A stretch of DNA of 64,000 nucleotides from Candidatus Gastranaerophilales bacterium (GCA_017560095.1 JAFYOU010000003.1:1-64000); one strand, 5' to 3'; numbered from the stretch's first letter, positions 9,135-18,383 are shown. Made by a program: numbers and translations. Notes: generated by a model not told the origin, from the sequence alone.

Positions 9135-10038
9135 CAATTTTGCCTCCATACATTGCCTTTATAAGCAACAATTTTTCTTTTAAAAGATTTCTAATTCTTT
9201 CATCAGAAACATAATAAATTTTTGGACAAAACTGCAACAATCTTTGAATTATATAAAACTCATCGTCAATCGGCCTTTCAAGGGTGATTTTATCTTCTTC
9301 AATTCTAAGAACACTTTCTTTTTCATCAACAAACATTTTATCATACATGTTTTTATCAACCGTATAAACAAAAGTATTATGTATAACGTTTGTTTTATTG
9401 TTTTTTTTGATTACTTTTTTAACCATAAAAATTCTATCCACAGGCAAATGCAAAAAATGTTTTGTATTTTCCAATATCCCGTGTAGATATAACCTTTGAG
9501 ACCAATCACTTATTTTTAATCTATCCGCATTTATTTCTATCAATTTATTTCCGCCTTGAGGCAAAATATAATCAATCAAAATTAAATTTTTTTTCTCGCA
9601 ATGTTCTTCTAACTGCCTTACTAAATTCCAATTGATGGTTGAATAATACCCAAAATCAATTAATTTCAATTTTGTATCTTCATCTTCAACAAACTGAGAA
9701 ATTTTGTAAAACAAACGCATTGTTTTTCTGATTCTATCGTGATTTTTTTGTGCAATTAAAAGTTTTTTTAAATCAGAAATTACAAAAAGTTCTTCTTCGC
9801 TAAAACTAATATTTGTTTTTTCTCTTACAATAAAATATATCTTTTCTCGTTTATCATTAATTTTTGTTTTAATATCAAAGCCACTTTCAATAAGCTTATG
9901 AATATAATTTGTAATCAAAGTCGGAGTAATTTTAATATCCGAATTTTCAAAATTTTTAATTATAGTTTTTTTGGTTTGTTCTTTTTCGGTTATTAAATTT
10001 AATAAAAACAATATTTTAAATGCACTTAATGCTTTCAA
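9127..10038 (-). CDS. HTH-WYL transcriptional regulator (first of a pair)
   Basis: An N-terminal HTH (about 1-70) leads into a WYL domain. The clearest stretch is NLILIDYILPQGG, then EINADRLKISDWSQRLYL and LPVDRI, the usual DRI-type strand of the fold. The C-terminal region (about 200-300) is typical of WYL C-terminal extensions. The reading frame has no good ATG. GGAAGGGG lies 5 bases before an in-frame TTG at 10038, which I take as the start; an earlier TTG at 10053 precedes the ribosome site. It overlaps the second regulator by 8 bases. Two paralogous regulators in tandem may act as a heteromer. Confidence 0.75.
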   Translation of the reverse strand: MKALSAFKILFLLNLITEKEQTKKTIIKNFENSDIKITPTLITNYIHKLIESGFDIKTKINDKREKIYFIVREKTNISFSEEELFVISDLKKLLIAQKNHDRIRKTMRLFYKISQFVEDEDTKLKLIDFGYYSTINWNLVRQLEEHCEKKNLILIDYILPQGGNKLIEINADRLKISDWSQRLYLHGILENTKHFLHLPVDRIFMVKKVIKKNNKTNVIHNTFVYTVDKNMYDKMFVDEKESVLRIEEDKITLERPIDDEFYIIQRLLQFCPKIYYVSDERIRNLLKEKLLLIKAMYGGKIDE

Positions 10039-10075
10039 AATAACCCCTTCCAATACTCATTATAACAAATTTTTG

Positions 10076-10870
10076 CTAAAGAGAAAAACGCTTTTTATAT
10101 TGAGAAAGAGTCATTAAAGATGATTCTTCTATTTCTTTTTTTCTATTTTCTATAATCTCGCTATGAGATAAATTTAAATTTTTGTCTTTGAATGTAATTG
10201 CTGTTTTTGTTTTTAATTCACCCAATTCAATTTCGCTATACTTATTTTTAATTAAATCAGAATTAAAAGAAGCAATAACGCCAATTGTTTTATCATCTTT
10301 AATTGTTTTTCCAATTGCCAAACCAGTTTTATCTAATGCATTTAAAACGGGTTTTGAATGATTATATGTACAATAAATTGAATCTTTATGCATTAAAGAT
10401 GCAATTTTAAGAACAAAATCTTCACTCCATAAGACAGACTGCTTATGAGGCGCAAAACCATCATGAAAAATAATATCATATTTTTTATTAAGCTTTTGAA
10501 TAGAATTTCTAGCATCATCAATATAGAATTTAATAAAATCTTGATTTATTAAATTTCTTGCTATTATTTCGTTGATTTTTTCGTCATATTCAAATTCTAT
10601 AGATTTTTTTACTAATTCAAAATTAATTTCAAGACAATCAATTTCTTGAATATTGGCAAAATATTTTAAGGCGCATTTTGTATTGTAGCCAATACCATAA
10701 CAAATATCTAAAATTCTTACAGGTTTCTCTTGATAAATCAATGTCGGCTCAATAAATTTTTCAAATGCTTCTGTCTTGGCGCCATACTTTGAATGAAAAA
10801 CCTCATCTAAACTTTTATCGTATAAGCCAATTGAACCATCGTTTGTTGTAAACATTTCAATATTTTTCAT
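10076..10870 (-). CDS. mnmD: tRNA mnm5s2U34 methyltransferase, stand-alone MnmD type
   Basis: The protein resembles the methyltransferase half of bifunctional MnmC, which methylates the nm5 group of wobble uridine 34 using S-adenosylmethionine. SAM-binding motif I is seen as LDICYGIGYN (about 54-63). The family's FHDGFAP followed by LWSEDF (about 135-150) is clear. The oxidoreductase half of MnmC is absent, as in other stand-alone MnmD proteins. At 264 residues it is near the usual length. It is divergent from the plus-strand gene at 10937 with a short AT-rich spacer. Confidence 0.85.
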   Translation of the reverse strand: MKNIEMFTTNDGSIGLYDKSLDEVFHSKYGAKTEAFEKFIEPTLIYQEKPVRILDICYGIGYNTKCALKYFANIQEIDCLEINFELVKKSIEFEYDEKINEIIARNLINQDFIKFYIDDARNSIQKLNKKYDIIFHDGFAPHKQSVLWSEDFVLKIASLMHKDSIYCTYNHSKPVLNALDKTGLAIGKTIKDDKTIGVIASFNSDLIKNKYSEIELGELKTKTAITFKDKNLNLSHSEIIENRKKEIEESSLMTLSQYKKRFSL

Positions 10871-10936
10871 ACCAATAGTATACTAACAAAAATTATTTTT
10901 CAGTATCATAATATATGTATATAAAACGAGGATAAT

Positions 10937-11905
10937 ATGAATATACAAACAATTAATTTTTGCTCAAGGAAAAAAAATGGAAACAACCACACAAAATATT
11001 ATCCACCACAAATCCAAGCAGGATATCAACCAAGTAATGAAACAATGGTAGAAGAAGCTCAAATGGCAATTAATCAAGCTTCAAAAATAACAAAAAATTC
11101 AATTGCCATACAAGAAGAAGCAAAAAGGCATATAGCTGATTCTGAACAAATTCAACAAAGCACAGAAAGGATTCTTGCAGAAATTGTTGATACTATGGAA
11201 TATATGGATTTTTGCATAAGCGAGCGAATAAAAGAAAAAACTGGCAAATTTAGTGGCAAAATTAAACTTCGAGGCAAAATATATAATTTTCAAATTAATC
11301 CACAAAAAATAACCATCACCTTAAGAACAAATACTGGCACTGATGTATACGAAGTTGATACAAATGAAAGAAAATTAATTTATTGCGCAAAAGGAATCAA
11401 AAAACAGGGTATAACTACTACAATTGATGAAGAATACTATTTTAGCGCAGACGTTTTAAAAAAATATCAAGCAAAAATCTCATCAGGCAATATAAGTTTA
11501 ATAGACCAATGCTTTGAATACAAATTAAACAGATATGATGAACACTTTCTTTCACGCTACACATCTAAAATGTTAAAAACTGCAGATAAAACAACAGCAA
11601 AAGAGGTATTTGAATTTTATGGCAACGAAGAATTAAAACAATATTCAAAAAGCTCAAGCAAAAGCACTGCGGGCGAAATTACAAAAGAAGAAGAATATAG
11701 TTTTAGTTTTTCAGATAAGCATTTGAAATTATTCAAAAAAGATTTTAGAAAAAAAGCAGATTGTTGTAGTTCAAAATTGTGCGTAGAATATACTGGCGAA
11801 AATAACTTTTTTGCTCAAGCCAACTATAATTCAAGCACCACCCCTGAATATAGTGCAATTTGCTTTTATCAAAATGGCAACATAGAAGGAAGTTCGATAA
11901 TTTAA
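10937..11905 (+). CDS. hypothetical lineage-specific protein
   Basis: A 322-residue soluble protein with no signal peptide and no family I recognise. Residues 1-12 carry a short motif (INFCSRK) like those seen in other unknown proteins of this window. Residues 40-90 are a probable coiled coil rich in Gln/Glu/Ala. The rest is polar beta/alpha sequence with scattered cysteines, including a CCSSKLC cluster near 270. GAGG precedes the ATG by 9 bases. It converges on the NUMOD1 protein gene, with 5 bases between the two stops and no hairpin. Confidence 0.6.
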   Translation: MNIQTINFCSRKKNGNNHTKYYPPQIQAGYQPSNETMVEEAQMAINQASKITKNSIAIQEEAKRHIADSEQIQQSTERILAEIVDTMEYMDFCISERIKEKTGKFSGKIKLRGKIYNFQINPQKITITLRTNTGTDVYEVDTNERKLIYCAKGIKKQGITTTIDEEYYFSADVLKKYQAKISSGNISLIDQCFEYKLNRYDEHFLSRYTSKMLKTADKTTAKEVFEFYGNEELKQYSKSSSKSTAGEITKEEEYSFSFSDKHLKLFKKDFRKKADCCSSKLCVEYTGENNFFAQANYNSSTTPEYSAICFYQNGNIEGSSII

Positions 11906-11910
11906 TAAAA

Positions 11911-12831
11911 TTATAAATTATTACCAAAAACCATTTCTACACGCTTTGCAACTTTATTTAAATCTATTGCAAAATTATTATTTTCATCAAAAACAGCATT
12001 GTTTTTCTCATCAAATAAAACCATCTCGCTCAATCGAGCAAAAGCGTATTTACCTTGGGTCATTGCTTCATTGACTATCGATTGCCTTATAAGATATCTT
12101 TCGCACCCAATATCGTCTGCAGCAGCTTGTGAACAAGAATATATTTTTGTATTTCCATTCTTATCAATTCTGATTACAGGAAAATCGTGTTTTTTATACA
12201 AAAATTCTTTTCTTATCTTATTTATAACCGCAGTATCAATTATTGGATTTCCTTCTTCGTCTTTCAATAATTTACAATCAGCATCCCTTTTTTCAATATC
12301 AAAAGCCCTTCTAAAAATACAATCTTTATTAATACCTCTTGTACCCGTTAAACTCTGAGAAATAAAAGGTCTGCTCATCCCAGTCTTTTGTGATGCATCA
12401 GTAATATTTTCATATTTTATAACATTACCAGAAGAATCTATTGAATAAATTGGCTGATTGTAAACATCTCTAAATACCAAAAGTGTAGCCATAAGCTTTT
12501 CAGGATTAATTTCTCCACCCGTTTCAACTTGATCAGCATACACAAATGTTTTACCATTTGCCACATATTGCTTTCCTTCAAGAACGCGAGAAACAACGCA
12601 ATGTCCAAGATCATATTTATTTGCCGCAGAAGCAATATTGGAAAATGTTTCACAGTTTCCATCATAATCTATTGAATAAATCTTTCTAGAACAAAATGGC
12701 AAATTATAATTTGCAAGACAACCGATACCATTTAAATTTGCATTACTATGCATTTTTGGCTGATAATTTTTATTTATTTTAATATAACATTCCGAGTTAT
12801 TTCTAATTACTGGGTTAAAATTAATTTTCAT
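11911..12831 (-). CDS. three-repeat NUMOD1-like protein without a nuclease domain
   Basis: The 306-residue protein contains three copies of a roughly 54-residue unit, at about 50-103, 127-180 and 217-270. Each unit begins with a short strand of the type IYSID.SGN, continues with a helix-turn-helix-like stretch (ITDASQKTGMSRPFISQSL in the second) and ends with a G...F strand. This pattern matches NUMOD1, a DNA-binding module usually attached to HNH or GIY-YIG homing endonucleases. No HNH, GIY-YIG or other nuclease signature is visible, so this is probably a DNA-binding protein or domesticated remnant. The third repeat is the most diverged. The N-terminus (KINFNPVIRNN) carries the lineage motif. 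Confidence 0.65.
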   Translation of the reverse strand: MKINFNPVIRNNSECYIKINKNYQPKMHSNANLNGIGCLANYNLPFCSRKIYSIDYDGNCETFSNIASAANKYDLGHCVVSRVLEGKQYVANGKTFVYADQVETGGEINPEKLMATLLVFRDVYNQPIYSIDSSGNVIKYENITDASQKTGMSRPFISQSLTGTRGINKDCIFRRAFDIEKRDADCKLLKDEEGNPIIDTAVINKIRKEFLYKKHDFPVIRIDKNGNTKIYSCSQAAADDIGCERYLIRQSIVNEAMTQGKYAFARLSEMVLFDEKNNAVFDENNNFAIDLNKVAKRVEMVFGNNL

Positions 12832-12872
12832 AATCTTAAAAAACTTATAAAAATTAATTTTTGCTTTTTAAT

Positions 12873-13577
12873 TTATTTAGGTAATTTCAAATTATCTTCG
12901 AGTTCAAGAATAATCCCTTCACCTTTTTTGGCTTTATAATGAAGCCCTGGAGAAACAATTCCCGAAACCAAACCAACTCCACCACCAACAGAACCACCTA
13001 TAACAAGACCCGTAATAGTATTTCCCGCTGCAACACCAATTACAGAGCCCAAGCCTGCTCCAACTCCACCCACTGCTAATGTGTATGCTGCAATTTTACC
13101 TGCAGTTTCTTTTGCGCCTTCTTGAAGATATTTTTTCTTAGAAGCCAATTGTACACTAACGGGAATATTTTGACCATCAGGAAGCAAAATGTGAGTAAAT
13201 TCCATAAATACTTTTGCATTTCTTGAGAACCATTTTGGATTTTCTATGCAAGTAATTCTGGCAATTAAACTTGAATTGCAAGGAATTAATAAAGTTCCCT
13301 CTTGAGTTTTTAAATCATTGTCAAAAGAAAATTGAACATAATCGCCAACTTTATAATATTTTGAATTAAAATTTTGCGCAAAATTAACAACAATGTAATT
13401 TTCTTTTTGGATAATATTGCCACAAGATGTAACTTTAACAAGATTTATTTTTGAATTTTCAATTGCTTGCAAATGTTCAATATCGTTATCTAAATAATCA
13501 AATGCTGAAACAGAAAGCTGAACATTTGCAAAAAGAATTGTCGATAAAAGTGATATTGATAAAGCTTTTTTAAACAT
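12873..13577 (-). CDS. secreted glycine-zipper protein
   Basis: The start is placed at the ATG at 13577 because GAGGG lies just before it; this gives a standard signal peptide (Lys-Lys, hydrophobic core, Ala-x-Ala-like end near residue 25). The mature part is a beta-rich domain that includes a basic stretch and 'NPKW'. A strongly glycine-rich membrane-inserting segment follows (about 165-205) with repeated GxxxG spacing (VGGVGAGLGSVIG, VIGGSVGGGVG). Glycine zippers occur in outer-membrane lipoproteins and pore-like proteins. Here they suggest an envelope protein of a diderm cell. Exact function unknown. Confidence 0.7.
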   Translation of the reverse strand: MFKKALSISLLSTILFANVQLSVSAFDYLDNDIEHLQAIENSKINLVKVTSCGNIIQKENYIVVNFAQNFNSKYYKVGDYVQFSFDNDLKTQEGTLLIPCNSSLIARITCIENPKWFSRNAKVFMEFTHILLPDGQNIPVSVQLASKKKYLQEGAKETAGKIAAYTLAVGGVGAGLGSVIGVAAGNTITGLVIGGSVGGGVGLVSGIVSPGLHYKAKKGEGIILELEDNLKLPK

Positions 13578-13629
13578 AAACCCTCGCATATTCATTCTTA
13601 ATATTATGATAACAGATTTTTGAAATTTT

Positions 13630-15717
13630 TTAATCCCTATTTTGATTTACAAAATAAAATAATTTCACATTTTCTTTAAATTCTTTTAAATCTACGCTTT
13701 TTGTATAATCTAATTTTAAACTTTCTTTTTGAACCAAATAAGCTTGAGTAAAACAAGAACGCTCGATAGCATCTTCCAAATAAATTCCGCCTCCCGAAAC
13801 GCTTGAATAAGTATAGTAGCAATTATAATTTTTATTACTGTCAAAAATTATTTTATTGTCTTCCATATGATATTTTTTATCAATATCTTCAGGATTAAAA
13901 ACATTATCGTTTTGCACAGTACCTTCAAGCACAATTAAATCATAATTTTTAAGCTTCTTGTCAGTCAAAACACCAGGATTGATAAAATCTATATTATATC
14001 CTTTATATTCAAGTTTTTTTAAATATAAAATAGAGCTTATAAGAGTTTTTGAAATTGCAATATTTTTTTTATCGGAATATTTTTTTATGATTGTCTCATA
14101 AATACTTGGTGCAAGTTCAAGAACCGGAGCAACCTTACCTTCATAATAATTGTTCTCAAAAATTTCTAAATTAAAATTCGCTGCTTTCAAATTGGTATAA
14201 ATAGCCTTAAAATGCATTCTTTTATTGCTAATTGGAATTAAAAGCATATAAAACAAGCAAAATATAAAAAATATTGGCTTTAAAAAACTTCTTTTCTTAT
14301 AAACACCCACCAATATAATGGCACTCAAACAAACAAATGCCACAATAAAGCGAATAGAAAAAACCATATACGCAACAGCTCTTGCAAGAACAAGCATATT
14401 AATCAAAAAAGCAACTGCTAAAATACAAACCAATATAGTTTTTTTATTTCTATTAAAACAAGATTTAAAAATAGAAATACATACTGTCGGCAAAAATACC
14501 AAAAAACCCAAAATCCCAAATCCAACCGTTTGTTCGTCTGTAAAAATATTAACTATTTGTTGGGGAACGTTACAACCCATTTGCGGATTAACATGAATAA
14601 AATCAAAAAATACTCTTTTTAATTCAAAAATTGTAGGATTTAAATAAAAACCCCATTTAAAACCTGTAAAATCTAAACTTTGAAAAAGGAAATGAACTAA
14701 ATTGGCAATATAGCCCTCAAATCCACCCCAAAACATATGCCCCAAATAAGAAGCTCTATTGGAAAAAGGGTTATGAAAATGAATCAAATTCAAAAAATAG
14801 TTATAACTTGAAAAAATAAAAAAATTCAAAGGCAAAATAAGTGCAAACTTTTTAGTCTTATTTAATTGCTTATTTTTTTCTATATATATTTCATATAAAA
14901 TAATCAAAACAAAAAACGCCAAAACGGCAATTACGCCCGTACTTTTAGTTCCCATCGCAAGAGCAAGAGAAAGCGATGAAAAATATATTGAATTTTTAAT
15001 AAATAATGCAAACGCACAAGTCAATAAAGAACCAACCAATAAATCTGTTTGCAAACTTGGAATCTGAAGAATCACCGCACTAAATGATGAAAATAAAAAT
15101 ATTGCAAAAATTCTTTTACGCCAAGCAAACTTAAATTCTTCAAAAACACTCCACATGGAACAAAGAGCCAGTATATAAGCGCAAAAAGAAACTATTCCAT
15201 AACCATGGAAATTCTTTTTAAACAACAACAACCAAGAATACATTATCTCAGAATTAATTGGCATCACAAGCGCCCTTATATCATTTGTTTCAAAATGTTT
15301 TAAAGACCCCTGAGCTACAAATTCATAAGCCCTCAAAAAATGATATGTTTGACTATCTGGCTCAACTACAGGCATAACCAAAGCCAAAAATAATGAAACC
15401 AAAAGTAAAACAATAAAAGCAAACAATAGCACAACTAAGCTTTTATCAAGCAAAAATACATTCTTTAATCTTACAAAATCAAATTTAAATTTTAAGGGTA
15501 TAATATTTTTAAATTTAAAATAAGCAAAAGCAACTAAAAAATTTACTACAGAAAAAATAAAAACATTTAACTCTTTTATTGCACTAAATAAAGATAAAAT
15601 TTCCATATTCAAAACAACCAATGCAAAAAAAGCAATAAATATAATCAAAAAATTACCAAAAATTGAAGCTAAAAAATAGCTTGATAATAAGTTTAAAACA
15701 ATTGCCCCTATAAACAT
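13630..15717 (-). CDS. GT39/ArnT-like polytopic membrane glycosyltransferase
   Basis: A 695-residue protein with about 11-13 membrane helices and a soluble C-terminal region of roughly 190 residues. An acidic EPDSQTYH motif after the third helix matches the first-loop Asp region of GT-C enzymes (GT39/ArnT/PMT type), which move sugars from polyprenyl-phosphate carriers onto lipids or proteins outside the cytoplasmic membrane. The neighbours are a GT2 and a YhcH-like protein, so a role in surface glycan or lipid decoration is likely. The substrate is unknown. Confidence 0.65.
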   Translation of the reverse strand: MFIGAIVLNLLSSYFLASIFGNFLIIFIAFFALVVLNMEILSLFSAIKELNVFIFSVVNFLVAFAYFKFKNIIPLKFKFDFVRLKNVFLLDKSLVVLLFAFIVLLLVSLFLALVMPVVEPDSQTYHFLRAYEFVAQGSLKHFETNDIRALVMPINSEIMYSWLLLFKKNFHGYGIVSFCAYILALCSMWSVFEEFKFAWRKRIFAIFLFSSFSAVILQIPSLQTDLLVGSLLTCAFALFIKNSIYFSSLSLALAMGTKSTGVIAVLAFFVLIILYEIYIEKNKQLNKTKKFALILPLNFFIFSSYNYFLNLIHFHNPFSNRASYLGHMFWGGFEGYIANLVHFLFQSLDFTGFKWGFYLNPTIFELKRVFFDFIHVNPQMGCNVPQQIVNIFTDEQTVGFGILGFLVFLPTVCISIFKSCFNRNKKTILVCILAVAFLINMLVLARAVAYMVFSIRFIVAFVCLSAIILVGVYKKRSFLKPIFFIFCLFYMLLIPISNKRMHFKAIYTNLKAANFNLEIFENNYYEGKVAPVLELAPSIYETIIKKYSDKKNIAISKTLISSILYLKKLEYKGYNIDFINPGVLTDKKLKNYDLIVLEGTVQNDNVFNPEDIDKKYHMEDNKIIFDSNKNYNCYYTYSSVSGGGIYLEDAIERSCFTQAYLVQKESLKLDYTKSVDLKEFKENVKLFYFVNQNRD

Positions 15718-15732
15718 AAAATAATTTTACTC

Positions 15733-16188
15733 TTAAATTGCAATTTTAACTATTACTTTTTTAATTAGCATTGATTCATTTATAGCAAGCATTGGTGCAT
15801 GAACATCGTTATCAAAAAAAACAACAAAATCACCCTCTTGGACATTTACAAAATTAAAAGTATCGCCATTTAAAAATTCAACATCTTTTTGTTCATCATA
15901 AGCTTGTGTTATTTGGCTGAAATCTTCCAAAACCCCATAACCCATTTTTTCTTCACCAGATATTACATATTGAATATCAATATATTTTCTATGCACTTCC
16001 CATTTTTTCTCTTCAGGAGATTTTGTATTTAAACTTTGAATATTTGCATAAATTTCTTGACCTTGGATTTCATAACTACCATCTTCAATATTTTTCAAAT
16101 CGGTATTTTTTAAAAAATCAAAAGCTTTTTTAAATTTATCGCCAAAAACATAATATTGTTCACAATTTGATAATCTATCATAAATCAT
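15733..16188 (-). CDS. YhcH/YjgK/YiaL family protein
   Basis: A 151-residue cupin-like protein of the EbgC/YhcH (DUF386) family. The typical core is visible in EVHRKYIDIQYVISGEEKMGY and, later, EGDFVVFFDNDVHAP, where the histidines and glutamates form the metal site. Family members act on sialic acid or other sugar anomers, or bind sugars. AAGGA precedes the ATG. The gene overlaps the end of the GT2 gene by 11 bases, tying it to glycan metabolism. Confidence 0.8.
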   Translation of the reverse strand: MIYDRLSNCEQYYVFGDKFKKAFDFLKNTDLKNIEDGSYEIQGQEIYANIQSLNTKSPEEKKWEVHRKYIDIQYVISGEEKMGYGVLEDFSQITQAYDEQKDVEFLNGDTFNFVNVQEGDFVVFFDNDVHAPMLAINESMLIKKVIVKIAI

Positions 16189-16942
16189 TTTTGTTTCCTT
16201 TTTCTAAAATCATAATTTGCAAGATTAATTGTTCAATATATTTTTTTTGAGAAAAAACAAAACCACGTCTTCCATCAAACATTGCACCTTTTAAAATATA
16301 CCAAAACAAAAAAGTAAATAATGGTTTATAAAATATAGATGATGCAATTTTATCAACCTGCTTGAAAAGATTTTTGTCTTTTTCGATAATTTCCATCATT
16401 GCCTTTAAGATATCAGCTTCAATATACTTTAAAATATAAGCATTTTTAGAATTTTTATTTGGTTTAATTTTATGAATTTTTCCATTCGTTTTAATATCGA
16501 GCGAATAATCATTAACGAATTGAGCACATTCTTTTTTAAATAATCTCAAGCACTTTTTTTGTAAAGCTGATTTTATTTCTTTATTCAAATAAAAACTCTT
16601 TTGATAAAACGAAACACAATTCTTACCTTTTTTGGGATTTAAAATATACTTCTGTATTTCAAAAATTAATTTTTGCGGAATTATTTCATTTTCTTCTAAA
16701 ATAAAAATCCAATCATTTTGAGCTTCAGCAAGCGCCTGATTTTGTGCAATTGAAAAATCATTCTTATCAGCATAAATTATTTTTGTCTTATATTCTTTCG
16801 CTATTTCAATTGTATCATCTGAAGAGTGTTCATCTAAAATAATAATTTCATCAAAATCTTTAATGGATTCTAAAGTTTCGCATAATTTTTCTTCATTATT
16901 TTTTGTTTTTAAAATTGCTGATACTTTGATTTTTTCTTCCAT
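16178..16942 (-). CDS. GT2-family glycosyltransferase
   Basis: A 254-residue GT-A fold enzyme. The nucleotide-sugar region is ILKTKNNEEKLCETLESI at the N-terminus, then IILDEHSSDDT (around 35-45) and a DWIFILEENE segment in place of the usual DxD, as in WaaE/KdtX-like enzymes that transfer glucose in LPS cores. The C-terminal part has a hydrophobic, possibly membrane-associated segment (about 205-222). AGGAAC precedes the ATG, and the gene heads the glycan operon after the hairpin at 16962. Confidence 0.75.
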   Translation of the reverse strand: MEEKIKVSAILKTKNNEEKLCETLESIKDFDEIIILDEHSSDDTIEIAKEYKTKIIYADKNDFSIAQNQALAEAQNDWIFILEENEIIPQKLIFEIQKYILNPKKGKNCVSFYQKSFYLNKEIKSALQKKCLRLFKKECAQFVNDYSLDIKTNGKIHKIKPNKNSKNAYILKYIEADILKAMMEIIEKDKNLFKQVDKIASSIFYKPLFTFLFWYILKGAMFDGRRGFVFSQKKYIEQLILQIMILEKGNKNDL

Positions 16943-16961
16943 AAGTTCCTAAACCTAGTAA

Positions 16962-16985
16962 AAAGACGCAATTAAATGCGTCTTT
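16962..16985 (-). terminator. hairpin terminator after sepF and its repeat
   Basis: Arms AAAGACGCA and TGCGTCTTT (9 bp) enclose a 6-base AT loop; on the minus strand the second arm runs into a T-tract. It lies about 250 bases past sepF and just ahead of the GT2 gene, separating the two operons. Confidence 0.75.
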
Positions 16986-17044
16986 ATTAACTCTCTATTT
17001 CCGTAATCTAATATCCTTCACGGTGTTTATTTTTTGTTTTTGCG

Positions 17045-17228
17045 CTTACGCTTTTTTGCTCCTGAGGGACTGCGTCCCACGTCGCCTTCGTAGTGCTATG
17101 GCCTTGCTCATCGCAAGCCCTACGCACCGGCTTACGCTTTTTTGCTCCTGAGGGACTGCGTCCCACGTCGCCTTCGTAGTGCTATGGCCTTGCTCATCGC
17201 AAGCCCTACGCACCGGCTTACGCTTTTT
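17045..17228. repeat. tandem 86-bp GC-rich repeat behind sepF
   Basis: Two complete, identical 86-bp units (17045-17130 and 17131-17216) are followed by the first 12 bases of a third. They begin right after the sepF stop. The unit is much richer in GC than its surroundings. It contains small hairpins (GGGAC-TGC-GTCCC at 17066-17078 and CTTGC-TCATC-GCAAG). It holds no convincing gene. Confidence 0.9.
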
Positions 17229-17230
17229 AT

Positions 17231-17725
17231 CTATGCTTTAGTCCACATAGCATCAGTTGACAATTTTGAGTTCATAAACTCTTGAGAAATATTTATATTT
17301 GATGGAGTAAAGATGAATACGTTTTCACCAATTTTTCTTTGCGAACCGTCAAGAGCATGTGTACACCCACACAAGAAATCAACGATACGTTGAGATTGTT
17401 CTCTATCTAAAAGTTGGAGATTCAAGATAACAGTTTTTCTTTCTTTTAATGCTTCAACGATTGTAATTGATTCATTATAAGCTTTTGGTTCGATTACAAC
17501 AACTTCATGAGCACCAGCTTTTGCTTGAGGTAAAACTCTTAAATTTGCTCTGCTCTTTTTGATTGGTTGTTCAGCAAATGTTGGTTTTAATGCCGCATTC
17601 TCATCTGTTGGATATGCTGCTTCAAACCCACCTTCAAATTCGTCTTCGTATTGTTCTTCGCCCATTGGATTTAGGGAATCCGTCAATGCTCCGATAATTT
17701 CTTTAATTTTTTCTGAAAGTGCCAT
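17231..17725 (-). CDS. sepF: cell-division protein SepF
   Basis: SepF is the FtsZ membrane anchor and bundling protein of Gram-positives and Cyanobacteria (Cdv2/SepF). The protein has 164 residues: an N-terminal amphipathic membrane-binding helix (MALSEKIKEIIGAL), an acidic linker, and the conserved SepF domain (about 80-155) with RKTVILNLQLLD, the RIVDFLCG helix and IGENVFIFTP. Strong AAAGGAG lies before the ATG. It follows yggS by 19 bases, the usual Cyanobacteria/Gram-positive order. An unusual tandem repeat lies directly behind its stop. Confidence 0.93.
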   Translation of the reverse strand: MALSEKIKEIIGALTDSLNPMGEEQYEDEFEGGFEAAYPTDENAALKPTFAEQPIKKSRANLRVLPQAKAGAHEVVVIEPKAYNESITIVEALKERKTVILNLQLLDREQSQRIVDFLCGCTHALDGSQRKIGENVFIFTPSNINISQEFMNSKLSTDAMWTKA

Positions 17726-17744
17726 CTTTTCTCCTTTTATATTT

Positions 17745-18383
17745 TTAATTAAATAATATTCGTCCTAATCTAATCATTGTTGCGCCACATTCAAGAGCAA
17801 TCTTATAATCATGACTCATTCCCATTGAAAGTTCCTTTAACTGAAAATCGTCCGTTAATTTTCTCATTTCAAGGAAAAGTCTTTGAAGCTCACTTTTATC
17901 ATCAGTCAAAGGTGCGATATTCATTAATCCAACCAATTGAACAGATTTTAAATTTTTCACTTCTTTGATTAAATTTTCAAGTTGCGCCACAGGAATTCCA
18001 AACTTCTGAGACTCATTTGCATTATTTACTTGAACCAATACTTTCTGAACAATGCCTTTTTTGTTAGCCTCAAAATCAATACATTGTGCTATTTTCAAGC
18101 TATCAACCGAGTGAATGTACTCGAAATTTCCCACAACATGTTTGACTTTATTAGTTTGTAAATGTCCAATAAAATGATATATCGATTGTGTGCGCGTTGT
18201 ATCATCTATTTTATTGATTTTTTCAAGCGCATCCATTGCTCTGCTTTCAGCAAAATTTCTCAATCCCGCTTCAAAAGCTTCTATCATTTTTTTCTCATCG
18301 TAGTATTTAGTTACTGCAATGATCCTCGGGTTGTAACTTTCAATATCTTTTAAAATCAACTCCAATTGCTTTTTTACAGTCAT
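17745..18383 (-). CDS. yggS: YggS-family pyridoxal-phosphate homeostasis protein
   Basis: A single-domain PLP-binding TIM barrel of 212 residues. The lysine that holds PLP is in IIAVTKYY near residue 26. The conserved HFIGHLQTNK (about 69-78) and GMSHDY with the final IRLGRILF segment are present. The family buffers PLP and affects amino-acid pools without a known catalytic reaction. Co-transcribed with sepF. Confidence 0.93.
   Translation of the reverse strand: MTVKKQLELILKDIESYNPRIIAVTKYYDEKKMIEAFEAGLRNFAESRAMDALEKINKIDDTTRTQSIYHFIGHLQTNKVKHVVGNFEYIHSVDSLKIAQCIDFEANKKGIVQKVLVQVNNANESQKFGIPVAQLENLIKEVKNLKSVQLVGLMNIAPLTDDKSELQRLFLEMRKLTDDFQLKELSMGMSHDYKIALECGATMIRLGRILFN

Noticed and set aside
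17045-17228. CRISPR array
   Set aside because: There are only two adjacent 86-bp copies, with no spacers between them and no cas genes. It is a tandem repeat.
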